DNA of 20,106 nt from Mycocentrospora acerina. Its lineage: Eukaryota > Ascomycota > Dothideomycetes > Pleosporales. The stretch spans positions 1 to 20,106 of the forward strand of contig JAKUHH010000077.1 of assembly GCA_022701365.1 (NCBI GenBank), given 5' to 3'. Every line of letters starts with the position of its first letter. Position 1 is the first letter of the stretch. Made by a program: the position numbers and the translations under genes. The notes under the pieces are model-generated. The model was not told the origin of the DNA. It did not search any database and saw nothing but the letters and a program-made list of their open reading frames with translations. Below, in pieces: positions 7,985 through 17,298 of the stretch.

Positions 7985-9796
7985 TCAGGCGTAGGCTGAC
8001 AAAAAACGTCTTTGCTTACGAGCTGACTCACCCAGCATCCAAGGCAGAGCCAGATTGATATCACTTTCAACGCTAATTGCGAGGCCATTGTCTTCTAGGT
8101 CGGCAGGTACTATGGCCGACGATCCTATACCAAGCCTTACAAGCTTAATTTTACCATTACCTTTTCGGACAAGGTCTTCATTAGGCCATCGTAAGACTCC
8201 TGGTGTATTCATCCCAACGCCGAGCTCAATTATGACAGTTTCTCTCCCGTTTTGTATTATGTTGTGCCGAAACTTCCGCCACCTTGCTTCACCATCCTGG
8301 AAAGGTCTATCATTAAACCAACTTCCACCCCGAACGCACATCATCATTTCACCTCCACAATTAGCGCACTTTGGTACCTTTGTGGGATCCATGAGTTTCT
8401 GTGTTTCCGTGTCCAAAAAACGTAATGCTGATTCGAAGTATGGTAACGTATCAAACGTTGAGTCTATACGGCATTTGGCCAGGCACTGCAAAATTGAGTA
8501 CCTGCCTTGTGGCGTTGAAATTTCCTCCTCAGACCAGCCATTTGAGAGAAATAGGCCATCCGCATTAGATGTTCGGATATGCGCCTCTTTGCCTGACGCC
8601 TTCAGCCATGAAATCAGGCTCTGATATATGTTCCATGATGGCCAAGAGCGAACCATCTGTATATTAGTGAAGTAGTACGCCCATTTATCTTCTTCGGATG
8701 GCCAGTCATTAAATCCAATGGCACTGTATAATGTATCCAAACCCATATCTAGAAACTTGGGAAAGTGCTTTCTGAAGAGTGTTCGTGAGGTGTAGTCCAG
8801 ACCATCGGCAGCTGAAAACCCCGCTCCTGCAGATATAACGACAGATTCAGCAGATACGAGCCATTTCCTGGCTTCTGACAGCGTTGAACATTCTATCTGT
8901 AACGCTTCTTGCTGAAATGAACCTATGCTCTGCAATTGCCATGATCCTTCAATGCCTCCCAGGAGGTTGTCGTAAATTTCAAAGTCGCCCTCCGCAAATG
9001 TGACAAATATGATGTCTGTAATGGAAGTATTTTCGTTCTTAGCAATCCAAGTAGTAACAGTATCAACAGCAATCTCTGCTGCGACATTTTTAGGAAAAGC
9101 GTACAACCCTGTCGATATGCCACAAAGTGCAACCCGCTTCGATCTGTCCTTGTTTGCAGGAATCTCTTCTGCTCGGTTCAGTACAGATTTATAACACTGA
9201 CGGAGCTGTTCTATTTCTTCACGTGTTGGTGCTCTGTTTCGATCAAGTTGTGGGCCCACGGTATGTATAACATATGGTGAAGGAAGACAGTAGCCTTTTG
9301 TTATGACAGCTTCGCCCACCATCAAGTCGTTGCCTCTTGCCTGCATTAAATCCAAGCACTCCTGTCGTAGTCGAGGTCCAGCAAAAGAGTGGATCACATT
9401 ATCGATGCATTTATGTTCAGGCTGAAAACACCCTAGCATCCGAGAGTTGGCAGCGTTAGTGATTGCGGTGACGTCGCTCGCTAGAGCAGTAATGTCTCCC
9501 TGCCAGATTTTGATTTGAATTTTTGATTTTCCCAGCCGGTCCTTGGCTAATTTGGCTTGTAAAGAAACACCCAATGTTAACACTCTTTGGTTACGGTAGT
9601 GTGCCAAGGCGCTCTCTATGTTTTCAAGCAGTTCTTCATGTAAGGGCGGTTGTGGCGAACGTATACAGAGGAGTTGTTTCATGAGGTTTAGTTGTTCCCA
9701 TGATTCATACTGCGATAAATGTTGCTCAATATGGGAGATCTGTGAAACCCGAGATTCGCGAATGAGACTAAGCACAGTCGATTGCAGGATTGACAT
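7985..9796 (-). CDS. Zn-dependent macrodomain fused to class M sirtuin (SirTM), ADP-ribose eraser-writer fusion
   Basis: A single 603-aa frame. Residues 1-90 are a helical lead-in. A macrodomain spans about 93-285: QGDIT at 99-103, NAAN at 114-117, then C123, H128 and C130 in GCFQPEHKCIDNVIH, with the Cys-x4-His-x-Cys spacing of zinc-containing macrodomains, HTVGP at 178-182 and GISTGLYAFP at 226-235. Such domains remove ADP-ribose from proteins. A sirtuin domain spans about 305-590: GAGFSAADGLDY at 324-335 binds NAD+, TSNADG at 409-414, and Gln430 in STPQG stands where ordinary sirtuins have the catalytic His. Zinc cysteines are probably C438, C442, C477 and C480, then VRGGSWF and ELGVGMNTP. 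The His-to-Gln change and these motifs mark SirTM, which acts as a protein ADP-ribosyltransferase rather than a deacylase. Bacteria encode the two halves as separate operon genes; fungi are known to fuse them. Start context ACACCATGT is good. All motif residues inspected are present, so it is likely active. Confidence 0.93.
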   Translation of the reverse strand: MSILQSTVLSLIRESRVSQISHIEQHLSQYESWEQLNLMKQLLCIRSPQPPLHEELLENIESALAHYRNQRVLTLGVSLQAKLAKDRLGKSKIQIKIWQGDITALASDVTAITNAANSRMLGCFQPEHKCIDNVIHSFAGPRLRQECLDLMQARGNDLMVGEAVITKGYCLPSPYVIHTVGPQLDRNRAPTREEIEQLRQCYKSVLNRAEEIPANKDRSKRVALCGISTGLYAFPKNVAAEIAVDTVTTWIAKNENTSITDIIFVTFAEGDFEIYDNLLGGIEGSWQLQSIGSFQQEALQIECSTLSEARKWLVSAESVVISAGAGFSAADGLDYTSRTLFRKHFPKFLDMGLDTLYSAIGFNDWPSEEDKWAYYFTNIQMVRSWPSWNIYQSLISWLKASGKEAHIRTSNADGLFLSNGWSEEEISTPQGRYSILQCLAKCRIDSTFDTLPYFESALRFLDTETQKLMDPTKVPKCANCGGEMMMCVRGGSWFNDRPFQDGEARWRKFRHNIIQNGRETVIIELGVGMNTPGVLRWPNEDLVRKGNGKIKLVRLGIGSSAIVPADLEDNGLAISVESDINLALPWMLGESARKQRRFLSAYA

Positions 9797-11310
9797 GGTG
9801 TAAAATTGAACGAATTTAGGAGGATTTGTTAGTGAAGAGAAAAGTATTGAAACCAGAAATAATGTTCCATTAATTTATGTAACTTAATGATTTCAAAGCT
9901 TTCCTGACAAAGTTAAGAGGGTTGCGCGGAATTGTTCCGCTTCTTTGAGATCACAATGGGGACCTACAAATAAAACATCAAGTGAAATCAACTATTCTGC
10001 AGTACGTCACACATCTCACTCTAGGTATTATGGCTGAATGAAAGAAGATTTAAGTACTTATTACAATCTGGGTTTTACACATGTATGAAAGATTTTTTTA
10101 CAATTTAACTTGTATTTTCTGATACGTTTTCAACTTAAACACGGCTTGTTAAGAAACTAAATAAAACACAAGAGACGTTTTCAGAACTTGAGTTTTATTC
10201 TAACAGTAATAAGGTAAGACCGGCTGATTTGATGATTTATACTGTAGAACCGACAATTTAACAAGAAAGTAAATTTAGATTCTCTCCATCTCTCTAGCTA
10301 AGGTGTCTGGTATTTTGTTATGGGGAAACTCAGCTAACCTGAAGGATAGAATTAGAGGTTTTATCGAGCGTTAGCAGGATAACATTTCTCTGAGGTAACT
10401 CCAATTAAGGGCCAAAATGTAAGAGAACACGGTGATAATTAGTAATCTGGTCTACGGACAGGAACCTGATCTACCAGGCAGCCCAGACTTTGAAGAACGC
10501 CATAAAGTAGCTGAGTTGTGGGTGTTGGGGGAATAGGCGATGATGTCATAGCATTATCAATAACTCGTTGAGTCTTTGTCTATCACTTCCTTAAATATAT
10601 ACCATAAAGCTTGGTCGTCAGCAAAGTCGTCAAGTCTGCTTTGTAGCAAATATCTGCAGTCTCGTTAGTATTAGACTTCACAAAGATTTGTTTCTTCTAT
10701 AGAGAACGTATAATAGAAAAACGATTTAATCTATAAAAGCGACATTGGTAGATAAAGATACTCTGCGCGAGGGAATGACAATAAGCTCACAGCTGTCTTT
10801 AGGGGTGCGAGATGTTCTGTGAAGCAAGTCAAGCATCTACGATGATTTAGAAGTCTCCCCAAATTTTCTTTTGAAATTAGCGGCGTTCTACATTTAGATT
10901 TTTAGGTTTCACAGTATTGCACACTCTTCTCAACATCGATAGAAAATTTTTGTTATGAAAAACATAAATTATTTTCAACTCTTCTTCCCTAGTATTCAAA
11001 CCCCACCTAAATAGAAGATCTTTTGTATTTAAAAGAGTTCCAATGATCAATCTAATCTAGTTTTGAAATTTTATTCAGCAAATGAGGAACATAAATACAC
11101 TAATCGTTTTCAACCAAGTGCAACTGGATACCAGCTTTCGTTGCGCTATTTGGTCAGGATTAGCGAATAAAATGAAGTGCAAATCTATTAAGGAACCTAG
11201 AAATAATTTGTAAAAAAGAAAAATGTTCCAGAAAAGAATTAATTCGTCAGATCTTGATTGTTAGATACTAAACACAAATTCAGCAATTTACGCTAATGGG
11301 ATGATATATG
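9797..11310. other. Upstream region of the macrodomain-sirtuin gene, otherwise gene-free
   Basis: The first few hundred bases should hold the promoter of the minus-strand gene starting at 9796; no clear TATA or known binding site was recognised. One short minus-strand frame, ATG at 10549 to TAA at 10439 (36 codons, starting MTSSPIPPTPTTQLLYG), lies in a GC-richer patch but is too short to support. The rest is AT-rich without recognisable content. Confidence 0.35.
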
Positions 11311-11595
11311 TCAATATTGAGAAAGATGTGCCAAATCACCACCCTCAATAAATACACCGTGGTCATCTTCCTCGAATAAGAAGATTAGGCATGGATTTCG
11401 GAGTTGTGTTTCTCTGAGCTTTCCGCATATTATCAAAGCTGCTATATTTGCAATCTACGTCAAAGTTAAGTCTTCTTCCTGCAGCTCATTTTCTAATAAA
11501 GAGAAGTTCGCTGAATAAGTTGCTGGTTGATCTTGATGGACGACTTTTGTTCCACCAAACCGTACAAAACACTCGAATCCTGTAATCTTAGTCAT
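11311..11595 (-). pseudogene. Decayed coding region of unknown function, one internal stop
   Basis: The minus strand reads for 95 codons from ATG at 11595 to TGA at 11311 with one internal TAG. It looks protein-like: ITGFECFVRFGGTKVV near the start, an acidic ENELQEEDLTL segment just before the stop, and IFLFEEDDHGVFIEGGDL near the end. The single stop could come from Trp TGG or Gln CAG by one transition. The frame stays open upstream of the ATG for six codons to a TAA. I do not recognise the family; it may be an exon of a dead gene. The 318 bases up to 11914 show no further coding. Confidence 0.4.
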
Positions 11596-11913
11596 TGAGT
11601 TGACATTCTTGAATTAAATATGTAGAAGGTAGTGAATGACATGGTAGAGACAGGTTATGTCCAACCCCAAATCTGCGCTGGCAGATATGGCTGCGAAATA
11701 CAAGGGCTTGCAGATGATACTATCGAGATTTTCCATTATTTGCAGATGGGATACTGATTTGCATTTCAAAATTACAATTCAAAATGCAGGAAAGTTTAGT
11801 AGGATGCCTGTCTTGAAAAGTACTCCAGAGGTTTGAATCAGCGTTTTTAATAGGCGGATTCACAAATCCTTCGTCTCAGTTCTGCAGATATATATTCTAT
11901 GTGCATTTGTTGT

Positions 11914-13102
11914 TTAGACAGTAGACTCTTGGAACTCAAACTCAACCGTCTTGCTAATGACACCCTTTTGGTTGTTATCACTGTCTCTATCTTTACTATA
12001 ATTTACGGTTCCTGCAACGCTCTTGAGACCCATCTCCTCTTCTTGCGACTCATCTACAATTCTCTCTTGAGAACTTGAAAGCTGGCCTGAGGTGCCCACC
12101 TTCGATTTGGTCTGACCTACAGAGTACATTTTTGTATCCTTCCCCACTCGTGATCGTAGATAGATATTGCGTGAGCCTGCTTGATTATTTGAAGAGCTAT
12201 GTTGGGATCGAGTTGCGATCGCTATCCTAGATGCCAGTATATCGATGCTTCATTTTTTGGTCAGTCAGACAACTCTATTTACTGAAACGAAAGATCAAGA
12301 CTCACTACATCAACATAGGAAACATGCACTCCAATGTAAACACAAATCGATCGATCTGACCTGTTACATCTGTTGCTTTCATAGTTTTCTGAAAACTGTA
12401 AGTGATTGCTCTCGTAACTCCAATCAATGCTAGAGACGCAAGCCGTAACTCAGTACTATGAGTTAAATAGTGGAAAAGTCCACCTCGGCCTGCTACTTCT
12501 GCACTTCCTCTTTTTGCTCTTGCAAATATACGAAGCAGGAAAACGGCCGAAAGTATTTCGATTACTGCAATGAAAACAAAATAGCCGATGTGGAGGTGCG
12601 CAATGAGAGTCTGGAGATCCTCGTTACCACGAATGGTATTTCGAGCACGGCATCCCATGATCGAAAAACGCAAACTGACAATGGTAACCATGAATATCCA
12701 AAATAGGGATAAGAATATGAGTCGGGCGCGTGCTCTTAGGACTCGAGTGAGAATCATATAGCTGTAAAAAGAAAGTCCAGCTTCTTGAATCTATCTCAAT
12801 TAAACATCAGCGAAGTACTTTTCTCCTCAAGAAAATAAGCCAGGGCGACATACCAACCAGAACAAATCTGCAAAGATGCCTGCAACAAGAGTAGCATTTT
12901 TACCATGATTCTCGTACAAGGCATAGTAGCAAAGCCCATTAGCAATAGCTGCTGCAACCGAAACAATGATCGGAACGAGGCATATAGGCGAGATGCCAGT
13001 AATTCCAACAACAATAAAACCAAATATTGTATTAATTATTCCAATAGTACTGAGTATAGCCCAGCTTCCCTCAAAGTAGAGTGAAACTTGGCCAGCTGCC
13101 AT
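11914..13102 (-). CDS. Second seven-helix-like fungal integral membrane protein, three exons
   Basis: Spliced model on the minus strand: 13102-12854, 12790-12306, 12247-11914. It gives 1068 nt, 355 aa plus stop, in one frame. Intron 1 is 63 nt with donor GTATGT and acceptor GATAG, and its removal joins FWL to IQEAGLSFYSYMIL. Intron 2 is 58 nt with donor GTGAGT, a CTGAC branch-like site and acceptor AAG, joining FPMLM to YIDILASRIAIATRS. Hydrophobic segments lie at about 14-36, 39-59, 70-98, 107-125, 151-172, 199-214 and 232-250, with a short amphipathic N-terminus, so seven spans are likely. Residues 251-355 are a polar tail rich in Ser, Gln and charged residues, ending KTVEFEFQESTV. The layout is that of uncharacterised fungal membrane proteins; receptor-like topology is an inference only. 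It is not detectably the same family as the 1711-3338 gene. The first ATG has G at -3 and G at +4. Confidence 0.85.
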
Positions 13103-14089
13103 AACTTGGCAACTTGAATTTTTAAAGAAGTTTTAGCAGTCGTTGGTTAGAGTCGCTTAGCAAAGACTGGGCATGCACAATGGTGCCTAGATAAAAATCC
13201 GAATTAAAAAAAGGAACACATTCGACAATAAGATTGTTAGGAGAGGAGATAATTCAAAGGTCAGGCTGTGGAAGAGAGGTGTGAAACCTTATTTATGCAG
13301 ATCGTCATTGTTAAATATATGACAAAGGTTTCCCCAGATTGGACTTCCCTGATGACTGACTCGCTACTTCCCGCCTTCAATGTGGCGCGCAGTCATCCAT
13401 GAACACAGCCCCTGCATTTGTAAATTTCAGACTCATTTTCCTAGCTTGCGAAAGACTCCGAGACTCAAAATTCGATGAGTATCAATGACTATGAAACCAA
13501 GATGCCATTGCATCGTTTCATTCCACTTAATGCCAATGTAAACCTAAGAGGATATCATCTTTGCTGCTGTAGCATGAAAAAACATTCTATAGGTGCACAG
13601 CCAAATTGAGTTATAACGTAAGGGCCAACATTCAGAACACTCTGGAGGAGTCTAGGTCTTAGCTTATTTGAGGTCGAGACTCTCAGCTACGAAAAGTAGT
13701 AACCAATTAAAACGCCTTACTAATAAATAGTTCAGGTTAGTATTACTCGTGCTAAATTGTTGAGTTCCTGGGGAAGTGGGCATTTGGGACCCTACCGCAC
13801 ATGAATAAGGGGTAAATGTCACGGGTTTGGGTGTGGCGTCCGGCTGAGGGAAAGGTACGGGTCAGCTTTGTTTTCCACTTTCCGTCGCGGCTCTACTTTA
13901 CTTGCGCTACACATTTTCAGCTATAGTTAACTCCATTATGAAGAATCTGCTTGCTTCAGTATCCAATTAAATTCAATTTCAAATAATTCTGTGAGGGTGC
14001 ACTAAATTGTACCCAGCAAAGGTTTTCCCACTTATTCTTGATTACCCAATAGACACATCTCATCTTGTTGTACACGTGATCCAGGATGC
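13103..14089. other. Upstream region of the second membrane protein gene, otherwise gene-free
   Basis: Should contain the promoter and leader of the minus-strand gene at 13102. Two GC-richer patches (about 13340-13420 and 13790-13910) have no open frame of note. No transposon or RNA motif was recognised. Confidence 0.35.
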
Positions 14090-14500
14090 TTAGGGGTCAA
14101 AGCTTGAGCCTTCCACCCAGTTCAATCCATTAGAGAATGGCATTACGAAGCTACGATAGATGACAGATTTCATATCAAAAGTAGGTTCGGTGTGTGCAGC
14201 GATACGAAGAAGTTCGTTTCTTTCGTCCAATGAAAAATATCTCATCTTTAGTCTGAGCCAATCAGACAAATCAAGCTCTCCTTGGCACATGTGCCGGCAG
14301 ATGTACTGCTCAACTGCCACTTCATGGCGCTTTCTCGCCCAAACCTGCAGCAGATAACGACTATGACTCACTATGTGGCGTAGAATATTCGTATTCGTAT
14401 GGAAGGAGTCCTTCGGCTGCCGATCTCCTCTCATCAACTTCCATTTACCAGGATGCACGAATGATATGTCAGCGCGCTGTTGTCTAAGAGCAATTGTTGA
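14090..14500 (-). pseudogene. Fragment of an unknown fungal protein (C-terminal part)
   Basis: The minus strand is open from 14500 to the stop at 14090, ending in VIYRSFVMPFSNGLNWVEGS followed by SFDP. Composition and content (HPGKWKLMRGDRQP, RYLLQVWARKRHEVAVEQYI, LSDWLRLKMRYFSLDERNEL) look like a genuine protein end. There is no ATG at the head: codon 1 of the longest listed frame is GTG at 14458, and TTAG at about 14484-14487 could be a 3' splice site. Upstream DNA to 14760 has protein-like pieces in different frames with stops (FQLSVKYCQQLGHEEIGQLT; PLAGLPFPVFDSAPYWSQL). Either this is the last exon of a spliced gene or, more likely, a frameshifted relic. Family not recognised. Confidence 0.45.
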
Positions 14501-14760
14501 TTATTATCAGGCAACTCTATTCCTATGTTTTCGGGCTCGATGAAATTGAGCTCAATTGCGACCAATATGGCGCAGAATCAAAGACTGGAAACGGTAGACC
14601 AGCCAGTGGAATGCAGCTCAGCTATATGCGGCTAGACCTTTCACGTCAGCTGGCCAATCTCTTCATGGCCTAATTGCTGGCAGTATTTCACTGAGAGTTG
14701 AAAGCAGGCTCTATCGATTCGCTTTCGCAAAAGTTTCGTATCCAAAAAGCTTTAGGTTTT

Positions 14761-15179
14761 CCTCCTGCTTCGGCTTCCCAATCTTGTAAGGAAAGTAAGG
14801 AGATCAAAAGAAGAAAGCACTCAACTCTCTGAAAAATGACAAAATGAATAAAAGTCTAGCAACTAGTTCAATCTTCGATCATTTCACTCTCCCCTTTTTT
14901 AAGTGCAGTTTGACAGCTAAGCTAATCACGTCTCTACGATTTCGAATGCACACACCAGTTTTGAACGTTTTGGGCCTTAAGCTTCACATTACCACATCAA
15001 TCAAGTACCTACGTTTGAACAAATGGCCCAACATTTTGTTTGTCCATAATTTGAACGAAAATTATTCATTGATGCAAACTAACGAAAAACATGATTTCTT
15101 TTTAACTAAATAGCGTTTTGCCTATGAGGAAGCAGTTCTGCTCGACGAGGATGTGTAATGTTCTATCTTATGATGTATC
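14761..15179. other. Gene-free stretch
   Basis: A plus-strand frame of 89 codons at 14844-15113 has no recognisable motif and a composition that follows the AT-rich background. Nothing else seen. Confidence 0.35.
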
Positions 15180-15243
15180 AGACGGTATGTCATAGTACCT
15201 TTTTGGCTTGCGTGGCAAAGTAGGAAAGAGCTGTGTGCTGACA
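15180..15243 (+). repeat. Dispersed terminal-repeat family, copy B
   Basis: Contains CATAGTACCTTTTTGGCTTG, then CGTGGCAAAGTAGGAAAGAG and CTGTGTGCTGAC, aligning over about 60 bases with copies at 7012, 17299 and 17634. Differences are mostly transitions. It lies between the fragment ending near 14760 and the polyketide synthase relic; no opposite partner was found in the following 500 bases. Confidence 0.7.
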
Positions 15244-15769
15244 TTGCCATACGATATGGTTTCTAGACAAAACATTCCTCACGTTCACAACGCAATAATT
15301 GAGGCAATAAGCACGCAGTTTCCATGGTCATTGTAAACAGCATACAATAATTTTAAGTTCTCAACGTATCGATAATTTAGCCTTCCCATAGTCCCTACAG
15401 AAGGATCGTACAAAAGATTTGATTCACTTTGTTTACTTGCTTATTTTCTAATAATTATGCATTCTGATTTTTTTTTTATCTAAGTTATCTTTTACAATAT
15501 CATATCTTAACACTTAGGATACCGTTCTTTTAGTAATTTTACTGGACTGTGTATTTGAAATCTTTGACATTCTTTAGTATTAGAAAATTTTGTCTGAAAC
15601 AAGGCTAACCATGGCGTATACACATCAAAGCGGTTGTAAATTTTCATACTAGACCAGATCACAAGCTTTAGGAATTTTGGCAAACTATGTTAGCAAGAAC
15701 AAAATTCAAACTTCTTTCATTTATAAGCAATCCCCAACATCTATACACAATTATAAAAGTACAGTCTCA

Positions 15770-16599
15770 CTCTCCAATTGTAACAAAGCGATCAATGGGT
15801 CTTACGCGATTTTAGGTAAGACACTCTGCTATGAAATCTACTAAATCAAGAGTGACACTAACGGCTTAACTATCTCTCGAGATATCTGCACCTTGTGCAA
15901 AGCTCATATCTTAGCTAAACAAGAATTATTCTTTAGGAATCTGGACGCAGTTTATAATTTAGCGTTTAGTTTCTGCTGATCTGAAAATTGCAAAAACTTC
16001 AGCCTGCGCTATGTAGAACAATTCGAGAGCGGCCTATCTGAAACCACCACCAGCCGCATGTCAGATAACAATCTCACTAGCAAGTAGACATAATTGATCA
16101 AAAAACCATATTGATTGCTAATGTCAATGATTAGCAAGGCAGCTGCAGTCTCGAATGACATTTCCGGAGTAATATGACTCATGGTGCAGGCTTTTGGGCG
16201 TACAACAGTTTCCTAAGATTCCAGGCGTGATAAGCAAACACGATCGCAGATTGAATATTTGCTCATATCTTTTCTAACAGCTTTTACAATACCGCTGCAC
16301 TCGCCACTAAGTCGTTCATCAGTTATCTGACCAAGAGTCACCATGACATCTCTGAGCCTGACATCACGACACTTCACCTTCACTTCAATACAGTTTTCCT
16401 TGAGAGCCCTACTCGCTGATTCAATATCTGCCTATTGAATCAAATTGAACAGATCAAGTACACCCACATCAATAGGTCACGGTCGTTTTTCTTATTCAAC
16501 GAGAGGCTGATCTTCCATTCTTGTGTCAAATGCCGCTACGGGCAACTCTTTGTCGATCACTTCGTACTGCAGCAAGTGCGATATTGAGACCAGAACCAT
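15770..16599 (-). pseudogene. Enoylreductase-domain relic of a highly reducing type I polyketide synthase
   Basis: On the minus strand, from about 16470 to 16081 one frame reads through PIDVGVLDLFNLI, ENCIEVKVK, RLRDVMVTLGQI, DERLSGECSGIVKAVRKDM and PEMSFETAAALL. This is the standard order of a polyketide synthase enoylreductase (MDR superfamily): linker, LNFRDVM-type motif, GxECSGIV, MSFEEAA. After a frameshift, 16075-15961 reads EIVI, stop, HAAGGGFR, stop, AALELF, then AEVFAIFRSAETKR, the decayed nucleotide-binding HAAAGGVGQAA region. IPKE, stop, FLF near 15940 and IDRFVTIGE near 15797 continue the domain. At least six stops and one or more frameshifts make it dead. No ketosynthase, acyltransferase or ketoreductase part was found; the upstream end lies about 60 bases from the retroposon-like insert at 16656. 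Confidence 0.8.
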
Positions 16600-16655
16600 T
16601 TCTTTTCATTGCTCTAAGTCAATTGACTCGAAAGAGCCCGGTTCATGCATAAAGC

Positions 16656-17135
16656 AGTAAATAGATTTTTTTTCCTTCATTTATATTATATTAATCTATC
16701 TAACTAGCTAGACTAAATACAATAATGCATATGCAGACGTTAGTCTATAAGGCGCTGTTTTCCCTCCTAGGCTAAGCTCTCTTTTCTAGAGCCCTAGAAG
16801 CCTAGTAAAACAGTAGTAGTGCTCTCACTACGTGGCTTGCTAACAGTAGATTATTCTAGAGCAGGCTATTTTGTTGTAGTAGGCCTTTAGGTCAAGGCTC
16901 CTGCAGCAGGCAGCTATCTAGGATGTTGCTATTTCTTGTTTTTGTGAGTTGCAGGGGCCTATTGCTAGGCCCCTATTGCACGTTGTTTGCAGGCTATTGC
17001 TAGCCCCCTGTTGCATGTTGCAGAGGCCTATTGCTAGGCCCCTGTTGCACGTTGTCGTGGCCTGTTGGTGGCTCCCTGTTGCGCGTTGCAGAGGACTATT
17101 GCTAGGCTCCTGTTGCTCGTTAGTAAATAGATTTT
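16656..17135 (-). mobile_element. Retroposon-like insert with 14-bp target site duplication
   Basis: AGTAAATAGATTTT occurs exactly at 16656-16669 and again at 17122-17135, enclosing about 452 bases. Next to the left copy there is a T-run (total eight T), so on the minus strand the insert ends GAAGGAAAAAAAA, an A-tail before the duplication. A long variable-type duplication plus an A-tail is the signature of target-primed insertion by non-LTR machinery (SINE or truncated LINE). The minus-strand 5' end is made of tandem repeats (16951-17121). No clear tRNA-type A/B box and no reverse transcriptase sequence was seen, so the class is open. Confidence 0.65.
16951..17121. repeat. Five degenerate tandem monomers of 31-38 bp with hairpins
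   Basis: Monomers start at 16951, 16989, 17020, 17056 and 17088, each of the type GCAGRGGCCTATTGCTAGGC followed by CCCTGTTGCACGTTG. In the first, GGGGCCTA and TAGGCCCC pair perfectly around the loop TTGC (16954-16973). The others have the same fold with one to a few changes. The array ends at 17121, the base before the right target duplication, so it forms one terminus of the insert. A 62-codon frame crossing it is a by-product of the repeat. Confidence 0.85.
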
Positions 17136-17298
17136 AAAATAACCTAGTTTCGTAAAGCAACTGAATTCAATAGAAAATAATTTTCTATATCCAAAGTGAG
17201 AATATTATTTTCTCCCCTTTAAGATTGCACCGTTCGTGCGATAACAATGTTAGGAAGTTGTTCGTCCTGACGATAAATACTTTTCTATCTTTTTGTCT

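Noticed and set aside
8055..8624. 189-codon plus-strand frame
   Set aside because: It is antisense to the sirtuin half of the 7985-9796 gene, whose conserved motifs account for the openness.
9797..11310. Lipoate ligase or GcvH-L-like partner gene for SirTM
   Set aside because: Looked for in the intergenic regions beside the fusion gene; no frame carries a lipoyl-domain lysine motif or ligase signature.
12796..13023. 75-codon minus-strand frame
   Set aside because: Overlaps exon 1 and intron 1 of the second membrane protein gene in another frame.
14844..15113. 89-codon plus-strand frame
   Set aside because: Composition follows the AT-rich background and no motif or neighbour supports it.
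16951..17121. CRISPR array or small repetitive protein (62 codons across the repeats)
   Set aside because: There are no unique spacers; the monomers are contiguous and degenerate. The frame is a by-product of the repeat, and the setting is a eukaryotic retroposon-like insert.
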